DNA from: Agrocybe praecox
Lineage: Eukaryota > Basidiomycota > Agaricomycetes > Agaricales > Agrocybaceae
DNA: 64,000 nucleotides
Direction of reading: 5' to 3'
Assembly (NCBI GenBank): GCA_964017145.1
Contig: OZ024846.1
Coordinates: forward strand, 62,001 to 126,000
Part shown: in pieces, positions 35,035 to 48,669 of the stretch
Numbering within the stretch: the first letter of the stretch is position 1
Layout of the letters: each line of letters opens with the position of its first letter
Made by a program: the position numbers and the translations under genes
The notes under the pieces: model-generated
The model's database searches: none
What the model saw: the letters and a program-made list of their open reading frames with translations, nothing else
What the model was told of the DNA's origin: nothing

Positions 35035-37679
35035 AAAATCGCCTTTGTATTTGACTTCTTCCTGTTCTTTTATCTTGCCGTGTATGTCTCGGGACTAGGT
35101 TAGACATGTACCTACGTCCCTCATCATCCTACGGTGTGGATGACCTCCCTTACATGATGGCATTTTGGTTTTCCTTCCCCAGCATTCGTCTATTATCTGC
35201 AGGTTATTGTATACCCAATTTACATCCGCACCAGTTCTACATGTATAAATTCGAATCAAGTATAACAAATCCTCGTTGTCTTAATTTTGAGTTGACGCTT
35301 TGCCTGCTGAACGTTGTGAGCACGGCCACATAACGTGATTCGTACCACATACCATATCTATTTTTGGATGTTTATTTCTGTCGTCGCCAAGTCATTGTAA
35401 TTCCCTTCTCCTCGCTCTTACAGGTCGTCCAGCGACGCAACTTTGGAACAGCGGAGATAAGAATCGACCATTCTCAGCGGTACGCTTCTCTTCAACTTAA
35501 ACTTAACTCTAGGCTCTGAGATGGTCGCTGCTCTTTTTTTTATTTAATAGTTCACTAGCTTGTTTCCAACAAAGCAAACGAGAATGCAAAAAATGATGGT
35601 ACGCACATACTTGATTCTTTTGAGCGGGGCCCAAACTCAACACCTTTCATAGCAGAGTGTGAGGCTATGGTTGACTTTGTTAATCGAGTGTACGTTCAAA
35701 TGAGGTCCGAAAGGGACCAAATTGATGAGGTGGAGGGAGTTACTTGTTTACGGTCCGAAGATGAGGAGGAGGGTAAAATGTCAGTCATTGACAAGCTACA
35801 AGGTACGCAAGGTACGCACCTAAACCCGGCTTTAAAAGAACAATCACTGAAATGACTCTTAATAGTACCTTGGTGGCAAATCGCGAGTTTGTCACAGAAA
35901 AGACTAACGCTTTGGTGAAAAAGGTCAGAGATACTCCTCAATACCCGGAAATTCAACGCGGAAGGCAAGAAATCAGTCGTATGTACCAACTCAAACCGAA
36001 CATGAACATTTGAACATTGAGTCACATACGATATTCTTGTTTGATTAGCTCGTCTTCCCTTCATCGTTGACTGGCGTCCAGCCGACCCTGCTACCTTTGG
36101 TGTAGTAAGTGATGCGGAACGAGCAAATTGAGCTAATGTACCTTCAACGTTGGTACAGGCGCAATACGGAGAAGAGATCAATCGTACATACCAATGCAAA
36201 TTGAAACTAAACGCCGAGTTGATTGTGATTTGAATAGTCCACCTTTCCTCCATTATTGACTGGTATACAGCCCAGTATTTTTCCTCAGGTATAGACCGTG
36301 TCAATGGGACGGAAGGAACGACTGCTCCTAGTACGTCTTCCAGGTTCGTACAAACGAGGCTGTAAGTGTAATTTCGCGTACCTTATCGTGACAATGTACT
36401 GACAGAGTTGCCTTTCTTGATAGCATATGAGATCCATGCATCAACAGCGACCAGTATTCGAACCAACTCTTGAGCGCTGTGATCCTACCGACGTTCAGAG
36501 CAACAAGCATCCGATGGATCAAAGGCCGAGATGGACGCTTCCGATATAACTAGTTATCGAGCGCGCTCGGGTAACACACCTCTTTCTTTTAGAAGCCTTG
36601 TATTAACCATGGTTGCGATGGATGGGATGGATGAAGGGGGAGGCGCGGTGAGAGCGACGCTGCGCCCGAAATCGTGATCATGGTGATGCAGTACCTCTGG
36701 CGTTTTGTGGTGCCGATCCCGGCTCGTGGGAATCATCTAAGCGGCAATGTCGTATTTATCATAAAAGGTTTTCGAATGCTTTTGTAGATTCATTTTATAA
36801 ATGACAGCATCTGGGCCCCTTAAATCACATAACATGCGTCTGATTTTGGGAGTTATAATTGATTACTGTTTGATCACTGCTTCTTTGAACGTGTACGGCT
36901 AGATATAAGTGAACGAGCACCTGGAGGTCTCGTGCAACGATCCAGCCGGGAATAAATGAAATTACTTTCTGGTCATAAGCGACTAGGACCAGTCAGTCGG
37001 TCGTTGACGTATAAAAGGCGACTCGCACTGACTATAACCCGCCACAAAGCCCCCTCCCCTCTCGTTAACTTTTCTCATGCCTTGTGAGGTTACTTTCATA
37101 GGTCATACATTTTGGTCTCTCAGACCTTCCTTGCAAAAAAAAACCACAAACGTCACACAACAGGAATATCAACAGGGATAGGCTGGGCAAGTGGTACGTG
37201 TCGACGTTCTTTGTCGGTTTTTTACGCGGTCTCCATTCGGCTGCGTCTGCATCCCTCTATCGCGGCTGTAAAACCTTGCCTTTGAGGGTTGCCCATGTTA
37301 TTTTCCAGACAAGGTACCCGTTGTGCTTCTGCCTTGATAATAACATGCAAATTCTACCAAAAGCATTTAGGTACACTGTTCACTATTAGTCTCTTTGAGA
37401 TTCATGTGTCTGCAGTAATACCGAGGTATTTCTGTATATTTTGAATATTAGAAAGCATAGAGTATGTACCCATAATAAAAATTGTTGTCAAGCTTCCATA
37501 TATTTTCGGATGAGCAGAAAAACAACCAATCTGCAAGTAATTGCCACAAAATTACCCCGGAGTCGAGTGAGTAAAACCGTGAGGTGTAACGGAATGAACG
37601 ACAGATTTCATAAATACTATTTACCGCTACTTGAAAACTTGTTCTAAGTTTATTTATATATAAACGAACTTTTCCTATC
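35035..37679. other. Gene-poor region, possible degraded gene at 35400-36540
   Basis: Between 35400 and 36540 plus-strand blocks flanked by splice-like sites read as protein (GRPATQLWNSGDKNRPFSA; VDFVNRVYVQMRSERDQI; EFVTEKTNALVKKVRDTP; LPFIVDWRPADPATFGV), but joining them requires frame changes. A relic is more likely than a gene. From 36550 to 37679 I see only a TATA-like TATAAAAGG at about 37012 with no supported gene after it. Confidence 0.35.
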
Positions 37680-38899
37680 TGAGTCGACGTGGGGAATGTA
37701 AATAGACCTCGAGGATCGAACACGTCCTTCAATTCACAAAGACGAGGGTAATTGTTAGAATAGTAGAGTTTTTGCCCTGAACATCGAGGTAAACTACGTA
37801 AGTATCGATTCAAATAGAACACATGTCAAGAACGTACAATTTACTGATCGATCATTGATATGGTTGGCGTACGCCCTGTACAATCAAAATAACACTTGAG
37901 TTGACATATGCGTCAAAAAGATAATGGCGCGTACCCAAACTCCTAATTTACTGGGTTTTTGTTGGCGATGGAGTTGACGACAACTAATAGAGCATAGCAT
38001 TGAGGTCATGTTGGTTTCTGGTACAAAATGAGAAATGGGAGTTGTACCATCAAGGAACGTAAACATTTCCTTGAACATTTCCAAGTGTCAATACGATTTC
38101 ATCTCCGAATTCCGGGGGAAGGTTGGCTGTGAGGACAAATGTTGCCAGTTATACGAGGAAATCGTCGCAGTTGGGGGGTGCCACAAACGTTTTAACGGTA
38201 ATTGTTGTGGCGATTCCGAACGAGGGTCCAGAGCCGCGCATCGTCTGTTATAAATGTGTCAATATTTTGTCATGTTGATAATGCGTAGGAGTAAAGAGGC
38301 GATGATGACGATGGTCATAAATAGTTCAACGTGGGCGGGTAAAGGAGGCCGACGTACGAGAAATAGGTCAGGATTCAATATCTCTGACGCGGTGGTAATT
38401 AGACCATTGGCCACAACGAGGTCGAGGATTGCGTGGATAGTGAAACCCCCCAAGACGAGAGGCGAAGCAGGAACTGGCGTATACTAGAAACATATACGAA
38501 GTTAGTGATATGCTTCGCTGGTAAACCCTCTTCCTAGAGCTAAGAGCGGCACTGAGTTAGGGTTGTGCTCCAACGTACCTGCACAACGGGTAAACCTCTC
38601 CCATGAGCTGCCAATGCTGTCAGAGTGTCCCCAAATCGATTACCCATTTCAATGACGGCGGTGCCAGCTTGGTCGTCCACTGTGATTTACTGGAAATTCT
38701 GTATGTCAACGATGGTGGAACCGTTCTTCCTTCCCGGCCCATTGGCAATGTGGCTATGCTTAAAGGAAATATTAGGTTTCGTGTAGGGAAAATAATCTGA
38801 GAAATATGACGTACCCCCCTCAGCTGTGTGGTTCACTTTCTCCGTTAGTTTGACGATCTCGGATATTTCTTGGACTGTCGTTGGAAACGCAACAAACAT
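37680..38899 (-). pseudogene. Pseudogene of a secreted FAD-linked oxidase (berberine-bridge type)
   Basis: Ordered remnants of the FAD-binding/BBE family: VAFPTTVQEISEIVKLTEKV (N-terminal FAD domain), NGSTIVDIQNF, ITVDDQAGTAVIEMGNRFGD, LVVANGLITTASEILNPDLF, MRGSGPSFGIATTITVKTF, ANLPPEFGDEIVLTLGNVQG and the C-terminal YYSNNYPRLCELKDVFDP with GLFTFPTS. Stops interrupt the reading after DIQNFQ, after CDDFLV and after NVYVP, and part of the substrate domain before 37822 is degraded. The signal peptide is not found. Such enzymes oxidise carbohydrates or alkaloids in the cell wall or outside the cell; this copy cannot. Confidence 0.75.
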
Positions 38900-41094
38900 T
38901 AGGCTGACCTGAAATGAAAGAAGAACAAGGCCAACATCAATACGTGCATGTGCATGTCTGCCTGACAGATAATGTTACTTACGCGGTCGACAGCTTGCCG
39001 TATCGCATACCGTGAAACACAATACCATCAACAGAAACATGACCGGCACAAATAGATCCTAACCTGGCCTAACTCGCAACAGCGGACACGAGAGGCTAGG
39101 ATGCAAGGCCGGTACGCATAGACAAATTTGGGAAGGGTAGACGCCAGCGCGGATGTGGGATGTGAGTAATCTCGTGAGAGGGAGTGGATCAGGTAAGAGA
39201 GGGATAATGGGCATGCAGTTTGCTCTTTAACGGTATAGGCAACCCCAGACCCTTCTGTACTCTCCCTCCCTCTCGTCGTCCCTGTCTCGTCGCTGTGACG
39301 CTACACCTCCCCTTCGCCGTCCACTTCCACTTCCCAACTCAAGGCTTCCATCCAACCAGTACCCACTCTTCTCGATTCCATAGGATGCCGTAGGGCGAGG
39401 TGCACTCACAGCAGCGCATTCGATCCGTTCGTAGTCGTGGCTTTCGTTGTCGTTGTTGTTTGGTATATATAGAAGCGCAGACATGATGATGATGATGTGA
39501 GTTGAAAGTTTAAGTAAAGACGTGGGAATTACGGACACGTACGCGTGATCATTGATAACTAAGTTGGACTTACGCGACGCGACGCGTCTGGGCGCGTTTA
39601 TGGTGAAAGTTCATGGGTGTCTACTCAGCCCATCCATACCATAATTTACATGATAGCATTGAATTACTTCTGTAAATTACTACATATTACTTAGACTCGC
39701 GACCAGTACGTTAGGTGGTGATTACTCATGTGTCATCTCTGATGCCTCATTGTTTGGTCTCTGTTGTGGGTTTGTTTGCGCTTCCTAACATCAAGCGGAA
39801 CTCAATCGGACTGTGAAAGGAGCATCACCACCTAACGACTGGGAGCAACGGAGACGTTTTAGTAGAGGTGACTTTTTGTGACGCCAACTTGGAAAAAAAC
39901 GCATTTTTTGCCTCGTGCGCTTTCGTCAAGTGGCCACAACTTGTCCATAACACTTCAGAAGGCTTGGAAATTTCATTATATTGGTAGTGTATGCTAATGT
40001 GAATACATATCCAATAGATATATGTGTTTGGAAACAAATTTGAAAGCGAAAAAACCAGATCTCACTTTTTTCTTCACCTAAGTCTGCATTGCGCTTCACT
40101 CATGTCCCTGCGCAGTGAACACATCCAAATACCTATGAATAGTCTTAGAGACCATTCGGTGTCAAATCAAGATGAGGAAGAAACTAGAAGAGGACGAAAT
40201 TGATAAACATGTCATTTTTGGATGGAATATAAGGCCTTGACGACTCACCGAGGGAGAGAAGACCCCATTAACAGATTAGAACAACTTAAGTTTTCAACCA
40301 CTTGTAATGAAAACGTCGCAACTCACAAGATGCCAGTTTCTGAGCAGGCTGCCCCACCTCTCTCAATTTCTCACCGCCCACTCGGGTTGCACTGCCAAAC
40401 AAGCAATTGCTGATACCCTCCATCTCGGATCCTACCCTTCAACCTAAAGGGAAGGTACATAAGCGAGTTCTCTTCTAGTGGCATGATTCTAGACGTTGAA
40501 CGTTGAGGGTCTAAAAGACAATACACGTTGGCTGAACGATATGAGAATATGTCAAAATTTCAGCTTGGTACAAGAAAATTCACCCTTATTTTCGTCTTTC
40601 TTTTCTTCTCGCCGAGTCTTGATCTGGACTCTAGCAACGAGTCACCCGTATGCAATCACAGCGAGCGTCAGTGAACCTCATTACAATGAGCTTGTCAGGG
40701 TAGCCCCGGCATACCAAAGATTGCGCAAAAGTTGGATTCTGTTCAGAACTGAGGAAGACATAGATTTAGAGAGCACATATAATCTAGTAGCCATACATTC
40801 ACCTGAAATGCAATTGCCATTTTTTTGCCATAGAGCACAGTCGAGCAGATCACAGACAGGACATTCAGGGAACAGCTTATTTTTAGTGGCGGAGCAAGGG
40901 CACAAATTAAAGCATATGAAAGCCTCGTATTTAGTCATGATATGATTTTGACAGAGAAAAGATGCGTGTAGGAAAAGAGCTAGGGGAGGATGCGACAGTG
41001 AGAGGTTAAGGAGCAACCAAGGAGCAACTATCGATGGCAATATTTTCCAAGTTGGCGCGTGACAAGTGTGACTGCTAAAATGGTTTCGTTCGTC
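38900..41094. other. Intergenic region with unsupported open frames
   Basis: A minus-strand frame from ATG 39484 to 39227 (MSALLYIPNNNDNESHDYER..., Gly/Arg-rich end) and overlapping frames on both strands at 40496-41040 exist but lack introns, domain hits or a recognisable start context. The minus frame at 40681-41040 has a cysteine cluster (CFNLCPCSATK, CPVCDLLDC) that I cannot place. None is called a gene. Confidence 0.4.
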
Positions 41095-41142
41095 CCAGCC
41101 GTTTCTTCGAAACCCTTTCGGGGTTTTAAAAGAAACGGCTGG
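41095..41142. repeat. 48-nt near-perfect hairpin
   Basis: CCAGCCGTTTCTT (41095-41107) pairs perfectly with AAGAAACGGCTGG (41130-41142). Inside, AAACCC (41110-41115) can pair with GGGTTT (41121-41126). No adjacent gene is called, so role unknown; could be a transposon end junction or a structured RNA. Confidence 0.75.
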
Positions 41143-43793
41143 TCACGAGCCTACATATTACTATGATATGTGATGCTATAATATGAACAAATTAAACGCC
41201 GAAATTTCTGATATCGATAATCGAACAGGGTCCGTCAGAATCTGGCAGGGACATTTATGGATATTAACTAGAGCTTCTTATCAATTCGTTATCTTCGGAT
41301 AAGACATCGATGTATGTCTTAACAATAAATATTGCCACTAACTCCAATTTACAAACACGTCCAATAGCCTATATTAATCGATGACCGGGGACTTGTGCTT
41401 TAATTGTCGACATAGCCGATCGAAGGACAAAAGCACTGAAATCATTTGAACATACCTCGAGTGTCACTCACACCCCGCGCGCCAATGCGTTTATCAAGAA
41501 ACCTAATCTAAATGCGCATACATAAGCAAGAACAAGAAGAGCTTAAGAACTTCGAACTTCTTCCGTCCTACAACCCTCCCCTCTCTCGCAACCCACAATG
41601 ATCAATCAACTTTTTGCTTTTACTTATTCAAATATCCAATCTCAAAAAAGTGCACACCAGATCGATGCACAGCTGGTATCCAAACGGCAGCCACGACTGT
41701 CGCATAGATAGTGACCACACACCCACTTTCGCTAACGCTACACGTAAATACAAAACGTACGCAACCCAGCCAAGTCTCAAGGCCTCACAGTTGGAAATAC
41801 CACTACGATCCCTTCTCCAGGCGCATTTCAATGGGTAGAATATCTAAGATGGGATGAGCTTTATAAGAGAGTCGTTTACCTCCCTACATCACGTCTGCCA
41901 CTCTCCACGGTGCGGCACTCTTGTTGGTCACCCCAGGTCCCTGGCAATACTTCGACTTTATTCCGTGAAGGTCCCTCTGCAATCGAGAAACCCCCGTCCA
42001 TTGTTCTCTGGGCGTCACACCGTGCATCACGTGCTTAACCACACCGTACATACACAGTATATTCATAAAGGGTCGACTAAAGTGGACCAAAGCCTTGCTG
42101 CGACTGCTACTGATTCGAAGGAAGATTGGGATTGGCTGTTAAGATTTATATATGACCCACAACTTAGGATGTTCACCCTGTCAAGTTACGATACACTGTC
42201 TATTCAATCCAACAAGCCGTCGGACGAAGTACCTTTGCCGAGAAAACAAAAACCCATCCATTGGTAGTAGTGCATCAGCTATCCCGGTGTGGCAGTGCAT
42301 CTGGCCGATTGCCCAAATATAGATTAGATTACATAGTATGATAGATCCCTTATCTGTATAGCAGCGAGTTAGTGGCGAGTCCATACCCGAATACAATATA
42401 TCCTTTGACCACTACCGTCATCATGCGAGGGTGCTCGACGCGCTCCCGAGCCCAGCTACGCCATCTAGCTGCACATTGGACTGCTCCACCGTACGACCGT
42501 TAGTCATACGGCTCTTCTTATCGTGCTCTAATTCAGGATTAAGACCTTCTTCTCAAATATTGACCTCATTTCTCATGAAAAAACCGGTACCTGTGATGAG
42601 AACTCTGAGGATGAATTGACTCTGTCAATTATGGAGCTCGCTCTCTACGGCAAATAATCCTACTGCATGGACACCGCGTTCTAACTTCTGAGCGTGTAAT
42701 CGGTATTCTTAAAATGTTGGCTCTATCAATCCTACCCTTCAACGACTAAGCAATATAGTTTCTAACACATAATACCTATCCGCTATGTACATATAACTTG
42801 AGACAATCGTCAATAAATGCTCGTAGACAACCCGACCGTAGTCGTCCCGGCTACCATCACTCTGCCTACTGATATTGGCCGGCTGTCAATGGGTTGTAAA
42901 AGGTCATTTTAGAGTTTTACGGTATGCTGCGTGTGGGTGCCAGACTCAGACAGATGTCAGAGCGTCTGTTGTACCCGTTCGCTGGTACTAATTCCGACGC
43001 ACCCGGGCACCCACGTGGACTACGGGGCCGTTTTATCTTCAGTTCCTGATCTATTCACTGGTTTCAGGAAAATGAACCTACTATATCCACAAAAGACTCA
43101 TCGGAAATCCATCATTAGAGAGAACTTGGCGTACATGATGTATAGTTGATCAATCATTATGGTACCCTTGTAGGGTATCATCGTGAGTTGCATACCACTA
43201 TGAGCGTTATTGACTCGTTCTGGTTATTCTTGGACAACAACCTCAAGTAACGACACTTAGGTGTGTAATGTCGGTTCTCACTTACCGTTGTGAGAATCCC
43301 GGTGTGCTCGATTAGAAGCATTCGGAAGCGCCGCCGATGATGCTGATCCGGCTGTCGTTCCCACGTAGAGGATTCCCCGGATATGGTTGCTAAATCCGAA
43401 AGAACAAATACCGTATCTATCATAGTATAACTGCGACTAACTGCATCTTTTCTCTCCTTATTACAAATGTAAATATATTATCAAAATTTTGGCGTATAAA
43501 CAACATTTGTTCCAGTACATAATACCATAACCCCGTCCTCCTTCAAACCGTAGTTATACTCGTTTACCTTAGGTATTACGACACTATGATTTTGATGGTC
43601 TCGCACGACAACCTACCCAGTATGTGGTAAGGATTTGACCTTCAACATCAGTATCATCCATGACTATGGGCGGCTGCTTCTTCACTTCTCAGTTAGGAGA
43701 TATCTTTTCCCAACCTTGATACGAATCTGTGGTAGACCTCATGCTCGTCTGAAGTGCATTTCTCATCTGCAGAACAAGATTCATGGTAAAACG
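41143..43793. other. Intergenic region upstream of peroxidase 1
   Basis: No gene supported in 2.65 kb. It holds copy B of the dispersed repeat and a short inverted pair, GTGGGTGCC at 42933 and GGCACCCAC at 43006. Open frames at 41614-42267 have no recognised product. Confidence 0.45.
42280..42492. repeat. Dispersed repeat family, copy B
   Basis: Same ordered blocks as copy A at 9385-9580, with TGCTCGACGCGCT and CCATCTAGCTGCACATTGGA nearly identical. Minus strand encodes VEQSNVQLDGVAGLGS and a stop, as in copy A. Confidence 0.7.
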
Positions 43794-43800
43794 TTTAAAA
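43794..43800 (+). promoter_or_regulatory. TATA-like element of peroxidase 1
   Basis: TTTAAAA 77 bp upstream of the ATG at 43871, followed by an AGGAGG-like stretch. Peroxidase 2 has TTTAAAA followed by GAAGG at nearly the same distance. Confidence 0.45.
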
Positions 43801-43870
43801 AGGAGGGTAACAAGCCTCAACATTTTTCATCCTCTACTTTTGATTGACCCATCCCAGATATCCTTCTACA

Positions 43871-45895
<2,025 letters not shown>

Positions 45896-46630
45896 GTCGT
45901 ATATTCTCTCCAAAAATTGTGAAGTGTTGAATAAAACCCGGGGAATACAGTCCACAGTCCTAATTCAGTACGGCGTTTCACATTGGCGATTTCAACTCGA
46001 TTTCCGGTCTGATTTTTAGAAAAAAGACTGAAAACGGACTCGAAATCACTCCAACATGAAATCTCCCTATTGCGTTCGACTTTCAGTCCCTTTTTCTCTT
46101 GTAAGGTATTTAAATAGTATAGTTAGTCTTTTTGGGTCCCGGAAATATTTTGGATTGTTCTGAAGATGCTGTATGGCAATATGAATCCACTATTTTATTT
46201 TATTTTTGTACCACTCAAGTTTCAACTGGCTTAGGACATTTTTTCTTGATTTTTGCGTCTTCAGCAATATCCGGTATGTTATCAGAGACCTTCGCTCTTC
46301 TTTTCTTGGCTGCCATTCTCGGGAGTTGAGTCAAAATTCACAGAAACACGGCGGGAAAGAACGGATTGGATGAGAGAATGACTATCAACTTTATTGAAAA
46401 AACTGACTGAAAAACGGCAGGAAATCGAGACGCGATTTTTGGAAAAATGATGTGGCGCTGCAAAATCCGCACAAAAAAAAAACACACCCGGAAATCGATT
46501 GGAATCGCCGCTCAAAGTCGCCGACGTGAAACGCCCTAATCATATGATCGATCACTGATTTAAAACGTTGCGTGCCATTTATTGTTAGCAGCAACCCACG
46601 CTAATTAAGCATCTACAGTTTTGCCAGTGA
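45896..46630. other. Intergenic spacer, 3' flanks of two convergent genes
   Basis: Separates the convergent peroxidase 1 and small secreted protein genes. No gene or repeat recognised. Confidence 0.5.
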
Positions 46631-47086
46631 CTAAAAGTAACACGTCCCCTTGACCACGTTGCCCTGCATTGCTGCCTGTTGTCTTGTGAAGCATCGGCCA
46701 TTCGACATCCATCCATGTCCTCCACTGCGTGCACAAGCTGGCCCTGTCATTCGCTGTGGAGAAGCCGTACTGCAACTGTGGTGTTACGTGGTTAGGTGAG
46801 TACATGAAAATGGTCCAATATTAGACTAAGAGATGTGACGTACTCTCCACGAGGGTTGCGCTCAACGAGCATAGCGCGAAGCTCAAACTCGGTCATTTCA
46901 CCACGAGCCTCAAGCTCCAGGTCCCGTTCATGACGTGCAATAATCGCGTCGATATCGTGCTAAGAATACGAACAAAGTTAGACCAGGTCAACAAGCGTGG
47001 GTCATTACACATACCTCGTAAGCAGCGAGGGCGGTTGAGGTGAACAACAGAGCAGCGACAGCAAGGATGTTGAATGAAAAACGCAT
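46631..47086 (-). CDS. Small secreted four-cysteine protein
   Basis: Three exons (47086-47015, 46959-46844, 46775-46631; 333 nt) give 110 residues. Exon 1 is almost exactly a signal peptide (MRFSFNILAVAALLFTSTALA). Exon 2 encodes a charged, helical, cysteine-free segment (HERDLELEARGEMTEFELRA) that looks like a propeptide. Exon 3 encodes the mature-looking part with four cysteines spaced C-x12-C-x13-C-x16-C and ends TCYF-stop. The match between exons and protein segments supports the model. No family recognised. Small cysteine-containing secreted proteins of fungi include effectors, antimicrobial and surface proteins; nothing here decides among them. Convergent with peroxidase 1, 735 bp away. 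Confidence 0.7.
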
Positions 47087-48669
47087 TTCGATCAGTGAGT
47101 TGGAAGTGGTTAGGTTATAGGGCGCTGCCCGTAAGTTGTCTGTGTTGCAAAAATTGTCGTCAGCGAGTCCGACAACGGCATGTTGTAAAGGTTTCCCTAC
47201 GATTTAGTTAAAAGGATAGTAGAGGAATTGCACCAGGCGACTCTGGGAAATAGTCGAACGAATTTCGAGCCCTTATATACGCAAGAATATTTCGCTTACT
47301 ATATGGATATGCCGATCCTTCGCTTAGCGAACAGCACCCGTCTGATATCCACTCATGGCGCTATCGGGTTTCATTGACCCAAATGCAGATAGATGATACG
47401 AAGGAAATACGCGAAGTGATACGTATTTGCATTTAAATCTAGTTATGTGAGGGCTTAGCGCTTAGTACTGAGTACTGAGCAACTACTGTGTGTCAGACCC
47501 AAGGATTTCCGATTCCCTGACCGTCACTCGAATACTAGTTTGTTTTTGCGGAGCGTATCTTGCGTAATTCCCTAAATTCTGCATCATTGTTTCTGTAGTG
47601 CATTATCAAATTCACTCGGACGGTTGTCTACTAATGCAAATCATCCTCCCGTACTTCGCCGAGCATCCCGTAGCACGTATCCACTCCATTCCCGCATACG
47701 TCAGAGTCGTTAGTAAAAAATCGATAGAGGTGGAGTCCCAGACTCCTATGGCCCATAGCCGCCGGGTGGCAACCCCTAATTACGCAATCGTAATTGTGTA
47801 GTTGATTGTATGGTGTCACACGACTAGTCGCCGCCTCTTTTCAATTTGTGCAACGGAAATGGGAGTTCAAAAAATGGGTAAAACTCTTATTCCTTTAGAT
47901 AAACGCCTTATTTTATCCAAATTTGATCAGTGGGAATCGATTGTCTAAACAGCTTTTAGATCATCAACGAGCGGAATTTAAAGGGCAGATTGCTCACCAC
48001 GCCACATGTACAGCAAGAAATTGCATTTGTAGCGTATACGTATACGGACAGGCGTCCGGACTCCCTTCCGACATGCGTAAGTGACACTTATTTGCGTATT
48101 TACTTCCCGCTGCGTCGCATACTGATTATGTGTCACAAGATGTCATAGCCAGCCCGATTAGGACACTCTGATTCTGATTGTGGCAGGGACTTTTTTTTTT
48201 CTCTTGACTCCCGCTATTTTATTCTGTAATCAATCTGCGATTATGAGATTTAGGAGATCTACGCCGACTCTCAAATGTCGAAACCTACCTTTTACTGTGA
48301 CATTAAATTCAAATTGCCGAGTTGATCCGACCGTTCGGCATATTCGAATCTTTTTGGTTAGGACCGAGTTCCATATCAGGATACAACACTCAGATCGGTG
48401 GCGTCACAGGTCCAATCGGAACCTCAGACTTCAGACGTACATACCTCGGACTTGGACTTCAAAAACATGGCTTGGACGTAGTTTGTACCAAGTTTATACT
48501 TGATTTGGAACTCATATCTAGGGCGATATACCTCACTTGGCCCTCCCTTTCAATAATTACTTACACGACGCATATAGATAAATCATCTCTCGAAGCTTTG
48601 GTCTGGAACCCTGGGCTGCGTCGAACGATCAATCCCGACTGTACTTTATTTCCATCATTATCGTTATGT
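47087..48669. other. Intergenic region with a possible mariner-end relic
   Basis: No gene called. At 47811 TATGGTGTCACACGACTAGT resembles the TA-flanked terminal repeat of the mariner element at 53325 and is followed by further weak similarity to about 48000. Plus-strand frames at 48180-48684 overlap the end of the P450 gene and are not supported. Confidence 0.4.

Noticed and set aside
40496..41040. Overlapping open frames on both strands, one with a cysteine cluster
   Set aside because: No intron, domain or start context supports either strand, and the two exclude each other.
41614..42267. Possible small genes upstream of peroxidase 1
   Set aside because: Several frames alternate without plausible splice sites, and the 3' part runs up against dispersed repeat copy B.
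42933..43014. Inverted pair GTGGGTGCC / GGCACCCAC as a transposon or hairpin
   Set aside because: Only 9 bp with a ~64-nt loop and no extension; could be chance.
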